From: Deltaproteobacteria bacterium
GTDB taxonomy: Bacteria > Desulfobacterota > JAENJC01
Length of the DNA stretch: 10,342 bases
Direction: 5' to 3'
Assembly: GCA_016844545.1 (NCBI GenBank)
Contig: JAENJC010000024.1
Location: 1-10,342 of the forward strand
Part shown: positions 1 to 6,309 of the stretch, one piece after another
How positions within the stretch are numbered: position 1 is the first letter of the stretch
Layout: each line of letters starts with the position of its first letter
Program-made: the position numbers and the translations under genes
The notes under the pieces: generated by a model
Database searches by the model: none
The model's input: only the letters and a program-made list of their open reading frames with translations
What the model was told of the DNA's origin: nothing

Positions 1-36
1 ACACTTGCCATCCGTACCCCTTGACATCGTTTTTTT

Positions 37-137
37 ATACCAAGTTGCTTTCAAACATCTACTGTTGAGCATAATGAAAACTTACTTGGTATTATACCTG
101 AGCATTCAAAAGTCTTTATTTGAATGCGAATTGGTAT
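37..137. repeat. Four alternating copies of an 18-19 bp inverted repeat (REP/MITE-like)
   Basis: A unit close to ATACCAAnTTGCnTTCAAA occurs four times in alternating orientation: 37-55 (+), 75-92 (-), 94-110 (+) and 119-137 (-). The outermost copies match each other at 16 of 19 positions once one is reverse-complemented. The inner pair 94-110/119-137 contains a perfect 9-bp stem (102-110 with 119-127) around an 8-base loop. The whole can fold as two adjacent hairpins or one long cruciform. It lies downstream of the ferritin gene and has no coding content. It could be a small non-autonomous element or a REP-like palindromic unit. No transposase and no obvious target-site duplication are seen, so mobility is inference. 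Confidence 0.7.
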
Positions 138-196
138 CAATGCTCTCCCAAGGCGCCGTGCCCTTTCGACAGCCAATTGGTCCAGTTTTTTCTACG

Positions 197-754
197 TTAT
201 ACGCCGCCCTGTGTAGGGGCAGAACCCTGCCTGGCGACAAAGCCCAGAGTCTGTAAACCAGTTGCAGACGGCGTACCGGCGATTTGTGCAAGATACGTTT
301 CGCCGAGGTTCTTGATATGATCACTAACATTGTCAAAGTAGGTGAAATGCACCTGTTCTTCATCAATGATCGCTTCAAAAATTTTCACACTGCTGCTGTC
401 GCCGTTTTCTCTGCAAACTAACAGGAATTGGTTATAGGCATCTATCGTATCGTCCTCAAGTTTTGCATCAAATGAAAAGACTGACTGGATCTTCTGGCCT
501 TTTTCCGCCTTTTCTTTAGCCTCTGCGGTCGGTTCTCCACCCAGCTCCTTGATTCGATCCGCAAACATCTCTGCGTGGCGCATCTCATCAATCGCTATGA
601 GCTTCATCTTCGCAGCCATATCTCCGTAATCCATGTTATCCAAATTGTAGTGCTGATTCATGTACTGGGCAATGGCATACAACTCCATGCCGCGCGCCTT
701 GTTCAAGACTTCTATTACCTTTCCCTTCCTTTGTTCTTTGGTATTTTGAGCCAT
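197..754 (-). CDS. Bacterioferritin-like ferritin-family protein
   Basis: This is a 185-residue four-helix-bundle protein of the ferritin/bacterioferritin class, expected to oxidise Fe(II) at a di-iron site and store iron in the cytoplasm. All six di-iron ligands can be assigned: Glu24 (MELYAI), Glu57 and His60 (DEMRHAE), Glu100, and Glu133 and His136 (DEEQVH). Met58 directly follows Glu57, where E. coli Bfr has its haem-ligand Met52, so haem binding is possible. The start is firm: AAGGAGGTG lies 4 bases before the ATG. The family is usually about 155-160 residues; here an N-terminal extension of a few residues and a tail after about residue 160 (ending GSAPTQGGV) add length. The last residues are encoded by a dispersed hairpin repeat at 211-232. 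The gene follows the porin gene on the same strand after about 100 bases. It could alternatively be a rubrerythrin-like or Dps-like branch, but the ligand spacing favours bacterioferritin. Confidence 0.87.
   Translation of the reverse strand: MAQNTKEQRKGKVIEVLNKARGMELYAIAQYMNQHYNLDNMDYGDMAAKMKLIAIDEMRHAEMFADRIKELGGEPTAEAKEKAEKGQKIQSVFSFDAKLEDDTIDAYNQFLLVCRENGDSSSVKIFEAIIDEEQVHFTYFDNVSDHIKNLGETYLAQIAGTPSATGLQTLGFVARQGSAPTQGGV
211..232 (+). repeat. GTAGGGG-type hairpin repeat inside the ferritin 3' end
   Basis: GGCAG (218-222) pairs with CTGCC (227-231) around AACC, preceded by GTAGGG. The same style of element, GTAGGGG plus a short inverted repeat with a CCTTG-like loop, occurs twice more at 4605-4628 and 4637-4662. 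It overlaps the last codons of the ferritin gene, suggesting that the C-terminal tail was rewritten by repeat insertion. Membership in a dispersed repeat family is from recall of similar intergenic sequences and is not proven here. Confidence 0.45.
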
Positions 755-857
755 GATACACCTCCTTGTTTATTTAAAGTTCGTCTAACTATTTAGCTTA
801 GATGCGCACAAAAAAACGACTGTGTGAGGTCAGCTAACCATTAACCATATTTATTCA

Positions 858-2012
858 TTAAAATCTCAACTGCAATTGAGCGAGGAATGAATTATTAGGG
901 TAACTACTTTGCTTTTCATCCTTTAATGTGTAGTTGGTCATAAGCTTGGCATCATGCCCATGCAGGTAGAAATTAAGCCCTACGGTAGTCCAAACGATGT
1001 TGTCTCTATCAACTACATCCTTGTCTGCATCATATTCTTCGTACTTTATCAGCCCCTCCACGTAATCAGGTATAAAGAAGTGCCCCAACTGTACATAAAA
1101 CCCATCCGAAGTTGTGCCCACATTTTGAGTTATTATCCCGCTAGCCCATTGTCTGAGGTACTCTCCCTGAATTGTGCATCTTAAGCGAGAGGGTTTTAAC
1201 TTTAGATCCACTCCATAGGCATTTCGATATACAGGCCACCTCACGTATATTGCGCTCGGGTCCTCATGGCCGTCCTCTGAAGAGAGGGCATTTACTCCCA
1301 CACTGACCCAGTCCGCCGGTTTCACAACCAATCTCCCTGCCATTAAGAAATAATCGTTATCGTTATATTTATTTTGCGCAGAATCAGCGTAGGAGCCTAC
1401 TTTGTAAGCATGTAAGTCATCGGCCCTACGTCCATTAAAAACACCGATATTGTAAGAAAGGATTTCATTAACGAGGTCACCGCTAAACATCATTCCCATA
1501 TCCCTGTCCGGAGCAATCTGATTCACTACTTCAGAACGTTCGATTGATAATATTTCATGATCAAGTGTTATCATCTCGAGAGAAAAAGGTACTTTGAACT
1601 GTCCAATTCGTACAACAAGATAAGGCAAACGGTTGTATTCTATATATGCGTCATCAAGTTTCGGAACCTTTGCAACATTGACCTCTAATCTATAATTTAT
1701 ATTTTCATAAGGGCTTCCTGAGACAATAATCTTTGCTCTCCTTATCTGAAAACCGTTTTCAAAATGCAAACTAGAGCTGTCGTATCCAAACTCATGATTC
1801 TCGTCCGTAATCATTCCCTGGACCTGTATATATCCGTTTACAGTCAGTGGATTTTTCTTTGCCTGGGCCTCCACCTCTTCTCTGGTTATTACCCCTTTTC
1901 CAATTAAAAGCTCGTTCAACCCTTGATTCCCAATCTGTGAATCGGCATAAGCAGTTGAACTGGCAAGGATCAAGAGTGTTGCCAGGGCGATCTTACCGAA
2001 AAACCTATTCAT
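858..2012 (-). CDS. Outer-membrane porin, OprO/OprP-like (phosphate-selective porin family)
   Basis: A 384-residue beta-barrel porin of the phosphate-selective porin O/P family, predicted to let small anions or other solutes across the outer membrane. A signal peptide of about 23 residues ends in STAYA before DSQIG. A short helical segment follows (LLIGKGVITREEVEAQ, about residues 36-51). The barrel runs from about residue 58 with typical family features: alternating aromatic/polar strands, QIRRAKIIVSG, YRLEVNV, and a VRIGQFKVPFSLE stretch. The protein ends in LRF; a terminal Phe is the usual outer-membrane assembly signal. AAGGAG sits 7 bases before the ATG. A strong promoter lies 60-90 bases upstream. 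The substrate cannot be told from sequence: these porins are often annotated as phosphate-selective without evidence, and no Pho box was recognised upstream. Confidence 0.88.
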   Translation of the reverse strand: MNRFFGKIALATLLILASSTAYADSQIGNQGLNELLIGKGVITREEVEAQAKKNPLTVNGYIQVQGMITDENHEFGYDSSSLHFENGFQIRRAKIIVSGSPYENINYRLEVNVAKVPKLDDAYIEYNRLPYLVVRIGQFKVPFSLEMITLDHEILSIERSEVVNQIAPDRDMGMMFSGDLVNEILSYNIGVFNGRRADDLHAYKVGSYADSAQNKYNDNDYFLMAGRLVVKPADWVSVGVNALSSEDGHEDPSAIYVRWPVYRNAYGVDLKLKPSRLRCTIQGEYLRQWASGIITQNVGTTSDGFYVQLGHFFIPDYVEGLIKYEEYDADKDVVDRDNIVWTTVGLNFYLHGHDAKLMTNYTLKDEKQSSYPNNSFLAQLQLRF

Positions 2013-2071
2013 CTTGAATCTCCTTAAATGGATATAGATAACGTAACATATTGAATATCTAACTGAGTATA

Positions 2072-2100
2072 ATATTAGGTGAAGCGCTTCTTTCTGTCAA
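2072..2100 (-). promoter_or_regulatory. Sigma70-type promoter of the porin gene with embedded palindrome
   Basis: On the minus strand TTGACA (2100-2095) is followed, after exactly 17 bases, by TAATAT (2077-2072). The spacer contains a perfect 10-bp palindrome, GAAGCGCTTC (2081-2090). Repressors of the LacI/GalR family typically bind such palindromes with a central CG, and a site between -35 and -10 would block polymerase. The promoter lies about 60 bases before the porin start codon. No LacI-family regulator is encoded in this window. Confidence 0.7.
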
Positions 2101-2346
2101 GTTGCGGGTTAAGGTGGTCTATTTTTTACGGCCTGTTGCCCCAAACTCACTTTTAATAAATGAAAAATAAATGGGATGGTTCTATTTATTGAAGAGGCTA
2201 AAAGAAGTATTCGGGGACGGGTTCATATGCGAAATGTCAAATTGAAGAGAGACAACGGAAGGTTGAATTCATTGATGAACGGCCAAAGACCATAAGAGAG
2301 AAGATAAGGTGGAAGGGGCGAAAGACGAAGGAGTTCGGGAGGGAGT
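2101..2346. other. Intergenic stretch with broken coding remnant
   Basis: The gap between porin and transglutaminase genes is 334 bases; its porin-proximal part is the promoter. The rest has no intact gene. On the plus strand two short open stretches in different frames look protein-like: 2171-2245 (24 codons, containing KEVFGDGFICEM) and a following stretch from about 2230 (containing EERQRKVEFIDERPKTIREK) that runs into the transglutaminase 3' end. Two imperfect direct repeats, TTCGGGGACGGGTTCAT near 2200 and TTCGGGAGGGAGTTCAT near 2334, bracket it. This suggests a frameshifted fragment of an older gene or element. No clear rho-independent terminator was found for the transglutaminase transcript. 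Confidence 0.35.
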
Positions 2347-3600
2347 TCATTTGTCCGGTTTTCCTTCTTCCGTTTCCAGAACGATGTCAATCTTTGAATT
2401 CTCGCCCTTAACTGCCGTTACCTTCTTAACAAGGTTTTTAAAACCCTTTGCCCTGACTGTGATCTCCCTCTCTCCTTCAAGGCCAACTATATAATACTCT
2501 CCATTCTCAAATGGAAGGACTGTGCCCTTTGTCCCCTTCCACAAAACTACTTCACCCTTATCTATCTTCTTCCATTTTCCGGTGACCGTTCCCCAGATGG
2601 TGCCGAACTGGAGCGGGCCGATCTGAACGGCAAAGAGAGGCTTTGATGACGGTAACTGGAGCTGGTCAATGGGTCTGGTGTCCTTTTCTTCCGCTGCAAC
2701 TGAAAAAGTTACATGGGAATTGAGTTTGCCAACACCTTCCTCTTCGCCTACAAAATCAAGACTTCCTGCCTTATCTGCCTTTGGGTTTATGTCGATACCG
2801 TCAATGTATCGAACGAGATGGGCCGGGTCTACAAAGTTCTTGGAGCTCTCACCGTCGGAGAAGGCCCAGCCAATATCAGGGAAGTATGTTTCATACCATG
2901 CATGATACCCTCCCCGCGTTATCTTTACCCCCCAGAACTCCTCCGTGGCGCCCCAGCCGAATCCGGGGGGGAGGTAGCCGTGAGCGTATCTGGCAGGAAT
3001 TCCAGAAGCCCTCAGAAGGGCGATGGAAAGATTTGTATGACCGACACAGGAGCCCCTCTTTGTACTGATTACCGATGACGCATCCTGCTTTACCCCTTTC
3101 GACGCGTCATAAGTGAGCTGCTCCCTTACCCAGTCTGCAATGGCGGAATGCGCCTCAGCTACAGTTTTGGCTTTTGCTGTAATTTCTTTTGCTGCCTTTT
3201 TTATTTCAACGTCGTCAGTCTGTATGTTTTTTTCAGGGGCCAGGCCCTTTTTGAGTTCGTCAGAAAGCGCAGATGCAGGAAGTGGAAAGGGTGTCTTTGA
3301 TGCGAGGGGATTTGAGATATCAACTATTATCTCAACCCTCTTGGAGAACTCGTCCTCTGAAATCACCTTCTGAGAGAAAGTGGCATTTGAATAATTAGGA
3401 ATCGCCTCTATCCCAACAGCCGGGTTGTCTGTGATTAGGTCGTAGACGACCCTTATCTTCCCCCGAAGGACTGTGGTGGCGGCATGGGAAGTAGATGCAA
3501 GTTGCAAGATGCAAGTTGCAACTATAGTCAAACACAAGCAATTTAAGGTCTTTAACTTGAAATTTAAAACCTGAAACTTGAAACTTTTATTTATAAACAA
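2347..3600 (-). CDS. Exported transglutaminase-like (papain-fold) protein
   Basis: A 417-residue exported protein with a transglutaminase-like core. The triad is visible: Cys185 (KRGSCVGHT), His233 (GGYHAWYE) and Asp249 (GWAFSDGES), with the family's GIPARYAHGY segment between. Such bacterial proteins are usually periplasmic peptidases or crosslinkers, and the substrate is unknown. A C-terminal beta-sandwich resembling carboxypeptidase-regulatory domains follows (about 330-412). The likely start is TTG, with GGGAGGG 7 bases upstream; no ATG occurs in the first 40 codons. The signal peptide (about residues 18-41, ending TSHAA) is encoded largely by heptanucleotide tandem repeats, which is odd. 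The gene overlaps the upstream LPP20-like gene by 14 bases, so the two are probably translationally coupled and may act together in the envelope. Exact start remains somewhat uncertain. Confidence 0.85.
   Translation of the reverse strand: MFINKSFKFQVLNFKLKTLNCLCLTIVATCILQLASTSHAATTVLRGKIRVVYDLITDNPAVGIEAIPNYSNATFSQKVISEDEFSKRVEIIVDISNPLASKTPFPLPASALSDELKKGLAPEKNIQTDDVEIKKAAKEITAKAKTVAEAHSAIADWVREQLTYDASKGVKQDASSVISTKRGSCVGHTNLSIALLRASGIPARYAHGYLPPGFGWGATEEFWGVKITRGGYHAWYETYFPDIGWAFSDGESSKNFVDPAHLVRYIDGIDINPKADKAGSLDFVGEEEGVGKLNSHVTFSVAAEEKDTRPIDQLQLPSSKPLFAVQIGPLQFGTIWGTVTGKWKKIDKGEVVLWKGTKGTVLPFENGEYYIVGLEGEREITVRAKGFKNLVKKVTAVKGENSKIDIVLETEEGKPDK
3494..3521 (-). repeat. Heptanucleotide tandem repeat, four units, in signal-peptide codons
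   Basis: Four contiguous 7-mers, alternating GATGCAA and GTTGCAA on the plus strand, occupy exactly 28 bases. They encode about residues 27-36 of the transglutaminase protein, the hydrophobic core of its signal peptide. Since 7 is not a multiple of 3, gain or loss of one unit would shift the reading frame. Confidence 0.8.
3552..3586 (-). repeat. Degenerate heptanucleotide repeat, about five units
   Basis: Units phased as GAAACTT: two perfect copies at 3573-3586, then AAAACCT, GAAATTT and TTAACTT going left on the plus strand. They encode residues about 5-17 of the transglutaminase precursor and start immediately after the stop codon of the LPP20-like gene. Confidence 0.6.
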
Positions 3601-4588
3601 TCATCACCCTCCCTTTCTTCAGGTACCCCAAGGTTGGCTCGGTGGTTGTTATAGTCAGGGCGTTCCCGTCAGAGATTATTACGTCACTGCGCTTTTCCCC
3701 GCTTCCCTTCAGGGCAGCAACGACAACCGGAGTTTCAGTGACCCTTGGGTGTTTTTTCGCAGCATCCACCTCTTTTGCGTAACCGACAACTCCGGTCTTT
3801 ACGGCCTCCTCTTTCCGCATGTTGGCGGAGCTGTAAATGACCTCCCCTTTTTCGTTGAGCACCTTCGGCATCAGGGCGGGCTTTACCTCCACCTCCCTGG
3901 CGTCTATTATAAGGCCCGAAAAGTTGACCTTGCTCAGGTCGATCTTATCCGGTGCAGGTTCTATCTTTGCCTCTTTGACAGGCTCAGGAACGGCTGCGGG
4001 AGTAAGAGGTACGGGAAGAGTTGCGGTCTTGGCCGGCTCAAGAACAGTTTTCTTATTCTCCAACGGGGGCATAGGTGTCTTGATCTCGGTCTTGGGAATA
4101 TCCTTCTTTTTGGATTTTGAAGGAGGAAGGGGCATCGTAATGGAAGGAACTGCCTTTACCTCAGAGAGCATGACATCCAGGAATGCCCCGGTTATAGGCA
4201 TTTCTACGACAACCTCAACACTGCCGTCATCCAGGTATCTTCTTTCGGTAACCAAAGAGCCTTTTATGATCCCTCCGACCTTTGTAATTATGACGTCTCT
4301 TTTAGTCATAAGGCTCCCAACTGTGGATACGGCATCAACCCGCACCTCTCCAACTGTTTCAAGAAGGTTTCTCCTAGCGTCGCTTATTGCAGCCCTCTCG
4401 GCCATCAGCCTTGCCTGGGACGGATTGGCAGTCCCTGAAGGGGGTACGCCTGAGCCCTTTGCCGTCACTGTCCCCTTGCTCCAGTTTATGCTCCCCTTGG
4501 GGAGTTCATCCACCACATCCAGGGCAAAGGCGATACCTACGAAAAGAAGAAAAGTTGAAAGACAGAGAAGAGATACCTTTTTATACAT
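3587..4588 (-). CDS. Exported LPP20-like protein with proline-rich linker
   Basis: A 333-residue exported protein of unknown function. Residues 1-22 are a signal peptide ending GIAFA; no lipobox Cys is present, unlike true LPP20 lipoproteins. Residues about 38-140 resemble the LPP20/FlgT-N-type fold: a beta strand with VTAKGSG, a helix rich in Ala/Arg (ARLMAERAAISDARRNLLE), then GIIKGS and strands with VEVVVEMPI. A Pro/Lys-rich linker (about 147-215) leads to a C-terminal domain (about 216-333) beginning SGLIIDAR. The start at 4588 is chosen because GGGAGG lies 7 bases upstream and the signal peptide begins there; an in-frame start 60 bases further upstream would run through a hairpin repeat. 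It overlaps the transglutaminase gene by 14 bases. Related proteins occur near flagellar and envelope genes, but no specific role can be assigned. Confidence 0.8.
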   Translation of the reverse strand: MYKKVSLLCLSTFLLFVGIAFALDVVDELPKGSINWSKGTVTAKGSGVPPSGTANPSQARLMAERAAISDARRNLLETVGEVRVDAVSTVGSLMTKRDVIITKVGGIIKGSLVTERRYLDDGSVEVVVEMPITGAFLDVMLSEVKAVPSITMPLPPSKSKKKDIPKTEIKTPMPPLENKKTVLEPAKTATLPVPLTPAAVPEPVKEAKIEPAPDKIDLSKVNFSGLIIDAREVEVKPALMPKVLNEKGEVIYSSANMRKEEAVKTGVVGYAKEVDAAKKHPRVTETPVVVAALKGSGEKRSDVIISDGNALTITTTEPTLGYLKKGRVMIVYK

Positions 4589-4604
4589 GCCATACCTCCC
4601 TGAC

Positions 4605-4628
4605 AGGGGCAGGTTTTGCGCCTGCCCT
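4605..4628 (+). repeat. Hairpin repeat, 7-bp perfect stem
   Basis: GGGCAGG (4607-4613) pairs perfectly with CCTGCCC (4621-4627) around TTTTGCG. It lies in the leader of the LPP20-like gene, about 20 bases upstream of its start codon. There is no following T-run in the minus direction, so it does not look like a terminator there. It resembles the element at 211-232. Confidence 0.6.
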
Positions 4629-4636
4629 TCTATGAT

Positions 4637-4662
4637 GGGTACCCGCAAGGAGTACCCCTACG
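4637..4662 (-). repeat. Hairpin repeat, opposite orientation to its neighbour
   Basis: GGGTAC (4637-4642) pairs with GTACCC (4652-4657). Read on the minus strand it begins CGTAGGGGTAC with loop TCCTTGCGG, the same layout as the elements at 4605-4628 and 211-232. Together with 4605-4628 it fills most of the gap between engB and the LPP20-like gene. Confidence 0.55.
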
Positions 4663-4698
4663 GATCTGCTATCAACTCTACCACAAGCTGCGGAATCT

Positions 4699-5274
4699 TC
4701 AACCCTTGATTAACTCTGTGATAGCTTTCCACATCTCATCCTTTCCTTCCCCTGTTGTTGCCGAAAATAGTATGGCGATTCCGTTCAGACCAGTTTTAAA
4801 TAACTTCAACTGCCTTGTCCGCTCATTTCCTGAAAGCTTGTCTACCTTTGTCAGGGCAAAAATAACAGGTATTTCCAGGGAAGAAAGGAACTCGATCAGC
4901 ATTTCCTCTTCCTTCTCAGGAGGTCGTCTTATGTCCATAATAAGGACTACACCTTTCAGGTTGTCCCTTTTTTCCAGATACCCCTCAATCATAGGCCCCC
5001 ACTCCTCCCTGAGGGAGGCCGCAACCTTCGCATACCCGTAACCAGGGAGATCTACAAAGGTCAGCTTGTGGTTGATCCTGAAGAAATTCACAAGACGCGT
5101 CCTCCCAGGTGTGGAGCTGGTCTTGGCAAGCCCCTTCCTTCCGATAAGGGTGTTGATGAGGGAGGACTTCCCCACATTGGACCTTCCGACAAAGGCCATC
5201 TCAGGAAACTTCTCCTTAGGGAAATCCCTTTCATGAACTGCGCTCTTTACAAACTCAGCCGATACAATCTTCAT
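4699..5274 (-). CDS. engB: EngB/YihA/YsxC ribosome-biogenesis GTP-binding protein
   Basis: A 191-residue TRAFAC-class GTPase needed for assembly of the large ribosomal subunit in many bacteria. All G motifs are present: G1 GRSNVGKS (30-37), the family's TSSTPGRT switch (52-59), G3 DLPGYG (75-80), G4 TKVD (142-145) and G5 SAT (171-173). Length is typical for the family (about 190-210). The start is ATG with AGGGGAG about 10 bases upstream. The upstream neighbours on the same strand are the Bro-N accessory genes, whose 3' end lies only about 60 bases away, so engB may be transcribed from within or through that block. This is a core gene and marks the chromosomal boundary of the accessory region. 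Confidence 0.97.
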   Translation of the reverse strand: MKIVSAEFVKSAVHERDFPKEKFPEMAFVGRSNVGKSSLINTLIGRKGLAKTSSTPGRTRLVNFFRINHKLTFVDLPGYGYAKVAASLREEWGPMIEGYLEKRDNLKGVVLIMDIRRPPEKEEEMLIEFLSSLEIPVIFALTKVDKLSGNERTRQLKLFKTGLNGIAILFSATTGEGKDEMWKAITELIKG

Positions 5275-5279
5275 AATCT

Positions 5280-5336
5280 CTAATCTCCCCTTACCTCAAC
5301 AACAATTTCCTCATCAGTCAGGCTGTACAACGTCAC
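5280..5336 (-). pseudogene. Short frame resembling a restriction-modification protein C-terminus
   Basis: A GTG-initiated 18-codon frame overlaps the Bro-N stop codon as GTGA and reads VTLYSLTDEEIVVEVRGD. The sequence resembles LYGLTxEEIxxVEG, which from recall is the usual C-terminal signature of many N6-adenine methyltransferases and specificity proteins of restriction-modification systems. The frame is closed by a stop four codons upstream of the GTG, so only a tail remains. It could also be a genuine tiny coupled ORF or chance. I infer a deletion remnant of a larger restriction-modification gene. Confidence 0.4.
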
Positions 5337-6184
5337 CTCTTTTTGTTTTTAGGCAATACCTTCTTTGAATCCGGCGGCAGGAAGTTCTCCCCAGTAACAA
5401 CTTGTCTGTCTGTTTTAGTTTCCAGTTCCAGTCTGGCTTTTTTGGCAATGCTTCCACCTGTTTTGCCGGCAATCTTGTTCTTTTTCATACCGATGGCATC
5501 CATGCTTTCGGCAATCTGGCGGGTTGAAAGTTCGGCAAGAGCGGTGAAGATCAGCTCTGCTTCGCTCATGTGGTCTCTGAGATTCTGGGTTTTTAATCCC
5601 TTGATTTCTTTATGCTTTTTTACCGATACCCCCGTCCATTCCTGGTGGATGATATTGGTGAGGATGGCGTATTCCTCTTCTTTTTTAATCTCATGGTCTT
5701 TCCAGTAATCGGTCAGTTTATTACGGGTTTCCTGCCCCATCATCCGTTGCTGAATCCACTTTTCACTTCTGCCGTGCTGCTGCCAGTATTCCCGCGCTCT
5801 GTCTAAAGACCGTGCCGGGTCTGCCATATCCTGCATCCGCTCATAGCCGACTTTAGCAAGCCATAGCTTGATCGGCTCCGCCTTGGGGCTGGGAACAGAC
5901 TGTATAAGGCGTAAAAGAGTCTCTGGATTAGCAACATCGGTAAGGCGCATTTTTCCATCACCTGCGATCATTTTCAACTGGTGACAATTTGTCACCGTTT
6001 GGCTGCCCTCAGCTTTCAGACGTTCTTTCAGCTTGTTCCAGTATTTCCGGGCAGCCTGATAATCCGGTTGCTGGATCAACACCTGAATAATATCCACCAC
6101 GGAGAAATACCATGTTTCGGTTTTTTCATCGTATACCCTGCGAATTTTATAATCTTCAAATATGGCAAGTGAGTTTTCAGTCAT
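5333..6184 (-). CDS. Bro-N domain protein, DinD-like
   Basis: A 283-residue protein. Residues about 5-115 form a Bro-N (antirepressor-type) domain: RVYDEKTETWYFSVVDI, then YWNKLKERLK and a MRLTDVANPETLLRLIQ segment. The C-terminal half carries LRDHMSEAELIFTALAE plus STRQIAES, an arrangement like that of E. coli DinD, a DNA-damage-inducible protein reported to act on RecA. Bro-N proteins are common in phages and are also often embedded in restriction-modification operons. The ATG at 6184 is preferred: GGAGGG lies 4 bases upstream, and the ATG overlaps the stop of a 42-codon frame (ATGA). A GTG 66 bases upstream would only add a glycine/alanine-rich, low-complexity head. The basic tail ends KNKKR. 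Its role here is unproven; DNA binding or control of the neighbouring DUF262 protein is inference. Confidence 0.85.
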   Translation of the reverse strand: MTENSLAIFEDYKIRRVYDEKTETWYFSVVDIIQVLIQQPDYQAARKYWNKLKERLKAEGSQTVTNCHQLKMIAGDGKMRLTDVANPETLLRLIQSVPSPKAEPIKLWLAKVGYERMQDMADPARSLDRAREYWQQHGRSEKWIQQRMMGQETRNKLTDYWKDHEIKKEEEYAILTNIIHQEWTGVSVKKHKEIKGLKTQNLRDHMSEAELIFTALAELSTRQIAESMDAIGMKKNKIAGKTGGSIAKKARLELETKTDRQVVTGENFLPPDSKKVLPKNKKR

Positions 6185-6309
6185 TGTCCCTCCCCTCCCA
6201 CAACCGCTATCTCCTCCTCCAGCCTTTTTGCCGCCTGCTGCAAGAGCCACACACCTTCTAACGCTTCCATCTCTTTGTCCGATTCAAGATGCCTCAACCT
6301 TCCAATCAT
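6181..6309 (-). CDS. 42-residue overlapping small ORF between DUF262 and Bro-N genes
   Basis: This small frame begins MIGRLRHLESDKEM and continues with EALEGVWLLQQAAKRLEEE, ending in GGEGQ. It overlaps the DUF262 gene by 26 bases and the Bro-N gene by 4 (ATGA), which suggests translational coupling. A second possible start is ATG 6270 (29 residues), preceded by AAAGAG. The middle should form an amphipathic helix. No strong ribosome-binding site precedes the first ATG. I do not recognise the family; it may be a real coupled micro-protein or the tail of a lost gene. Its upstream frame is closed by a TAA just two codons before the first ATG. Confidence 0.4.
   Translation of the reverse strand: MIGRLRHLESDKEMEALEGVWLLQQAAKRLEEEIAVVGGEGQ

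Noticed and set aside
21..49. TTGACA at 21-26 on the plus strand as a possible promoter.
   Set aside because: No acceptable -10 at 16-18 bases, no gene follows on the plus strand, and the TATACC at 36-41 is part of the inverted-repeat unit.
766..830. Possible promoter for the ferritin gene and a terminator after the porin gene (T7 run near 810-816 on the minus strand).
   Set aside because: The best -35/-10 pair is weak and the stem before the T-run is only about 3 bp, so neither can be supported.
3837..4709. Long plus-strand open frame (290 codons) opposite the LPP20-like gene.
   Set aside because: Shadow of the real minus-strand gene; composition is serine/threonine-rich without any domain, and no ribosome-binding site is evident.
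6184..6250. N-terminal extension of the Bro-N protein from GTG 6250.
   Set aside because: It would encode a glycine/alanine-rich low-complexity head; the ATG at 6184 has a good ribosome-binding site and begins the recognisable domain.
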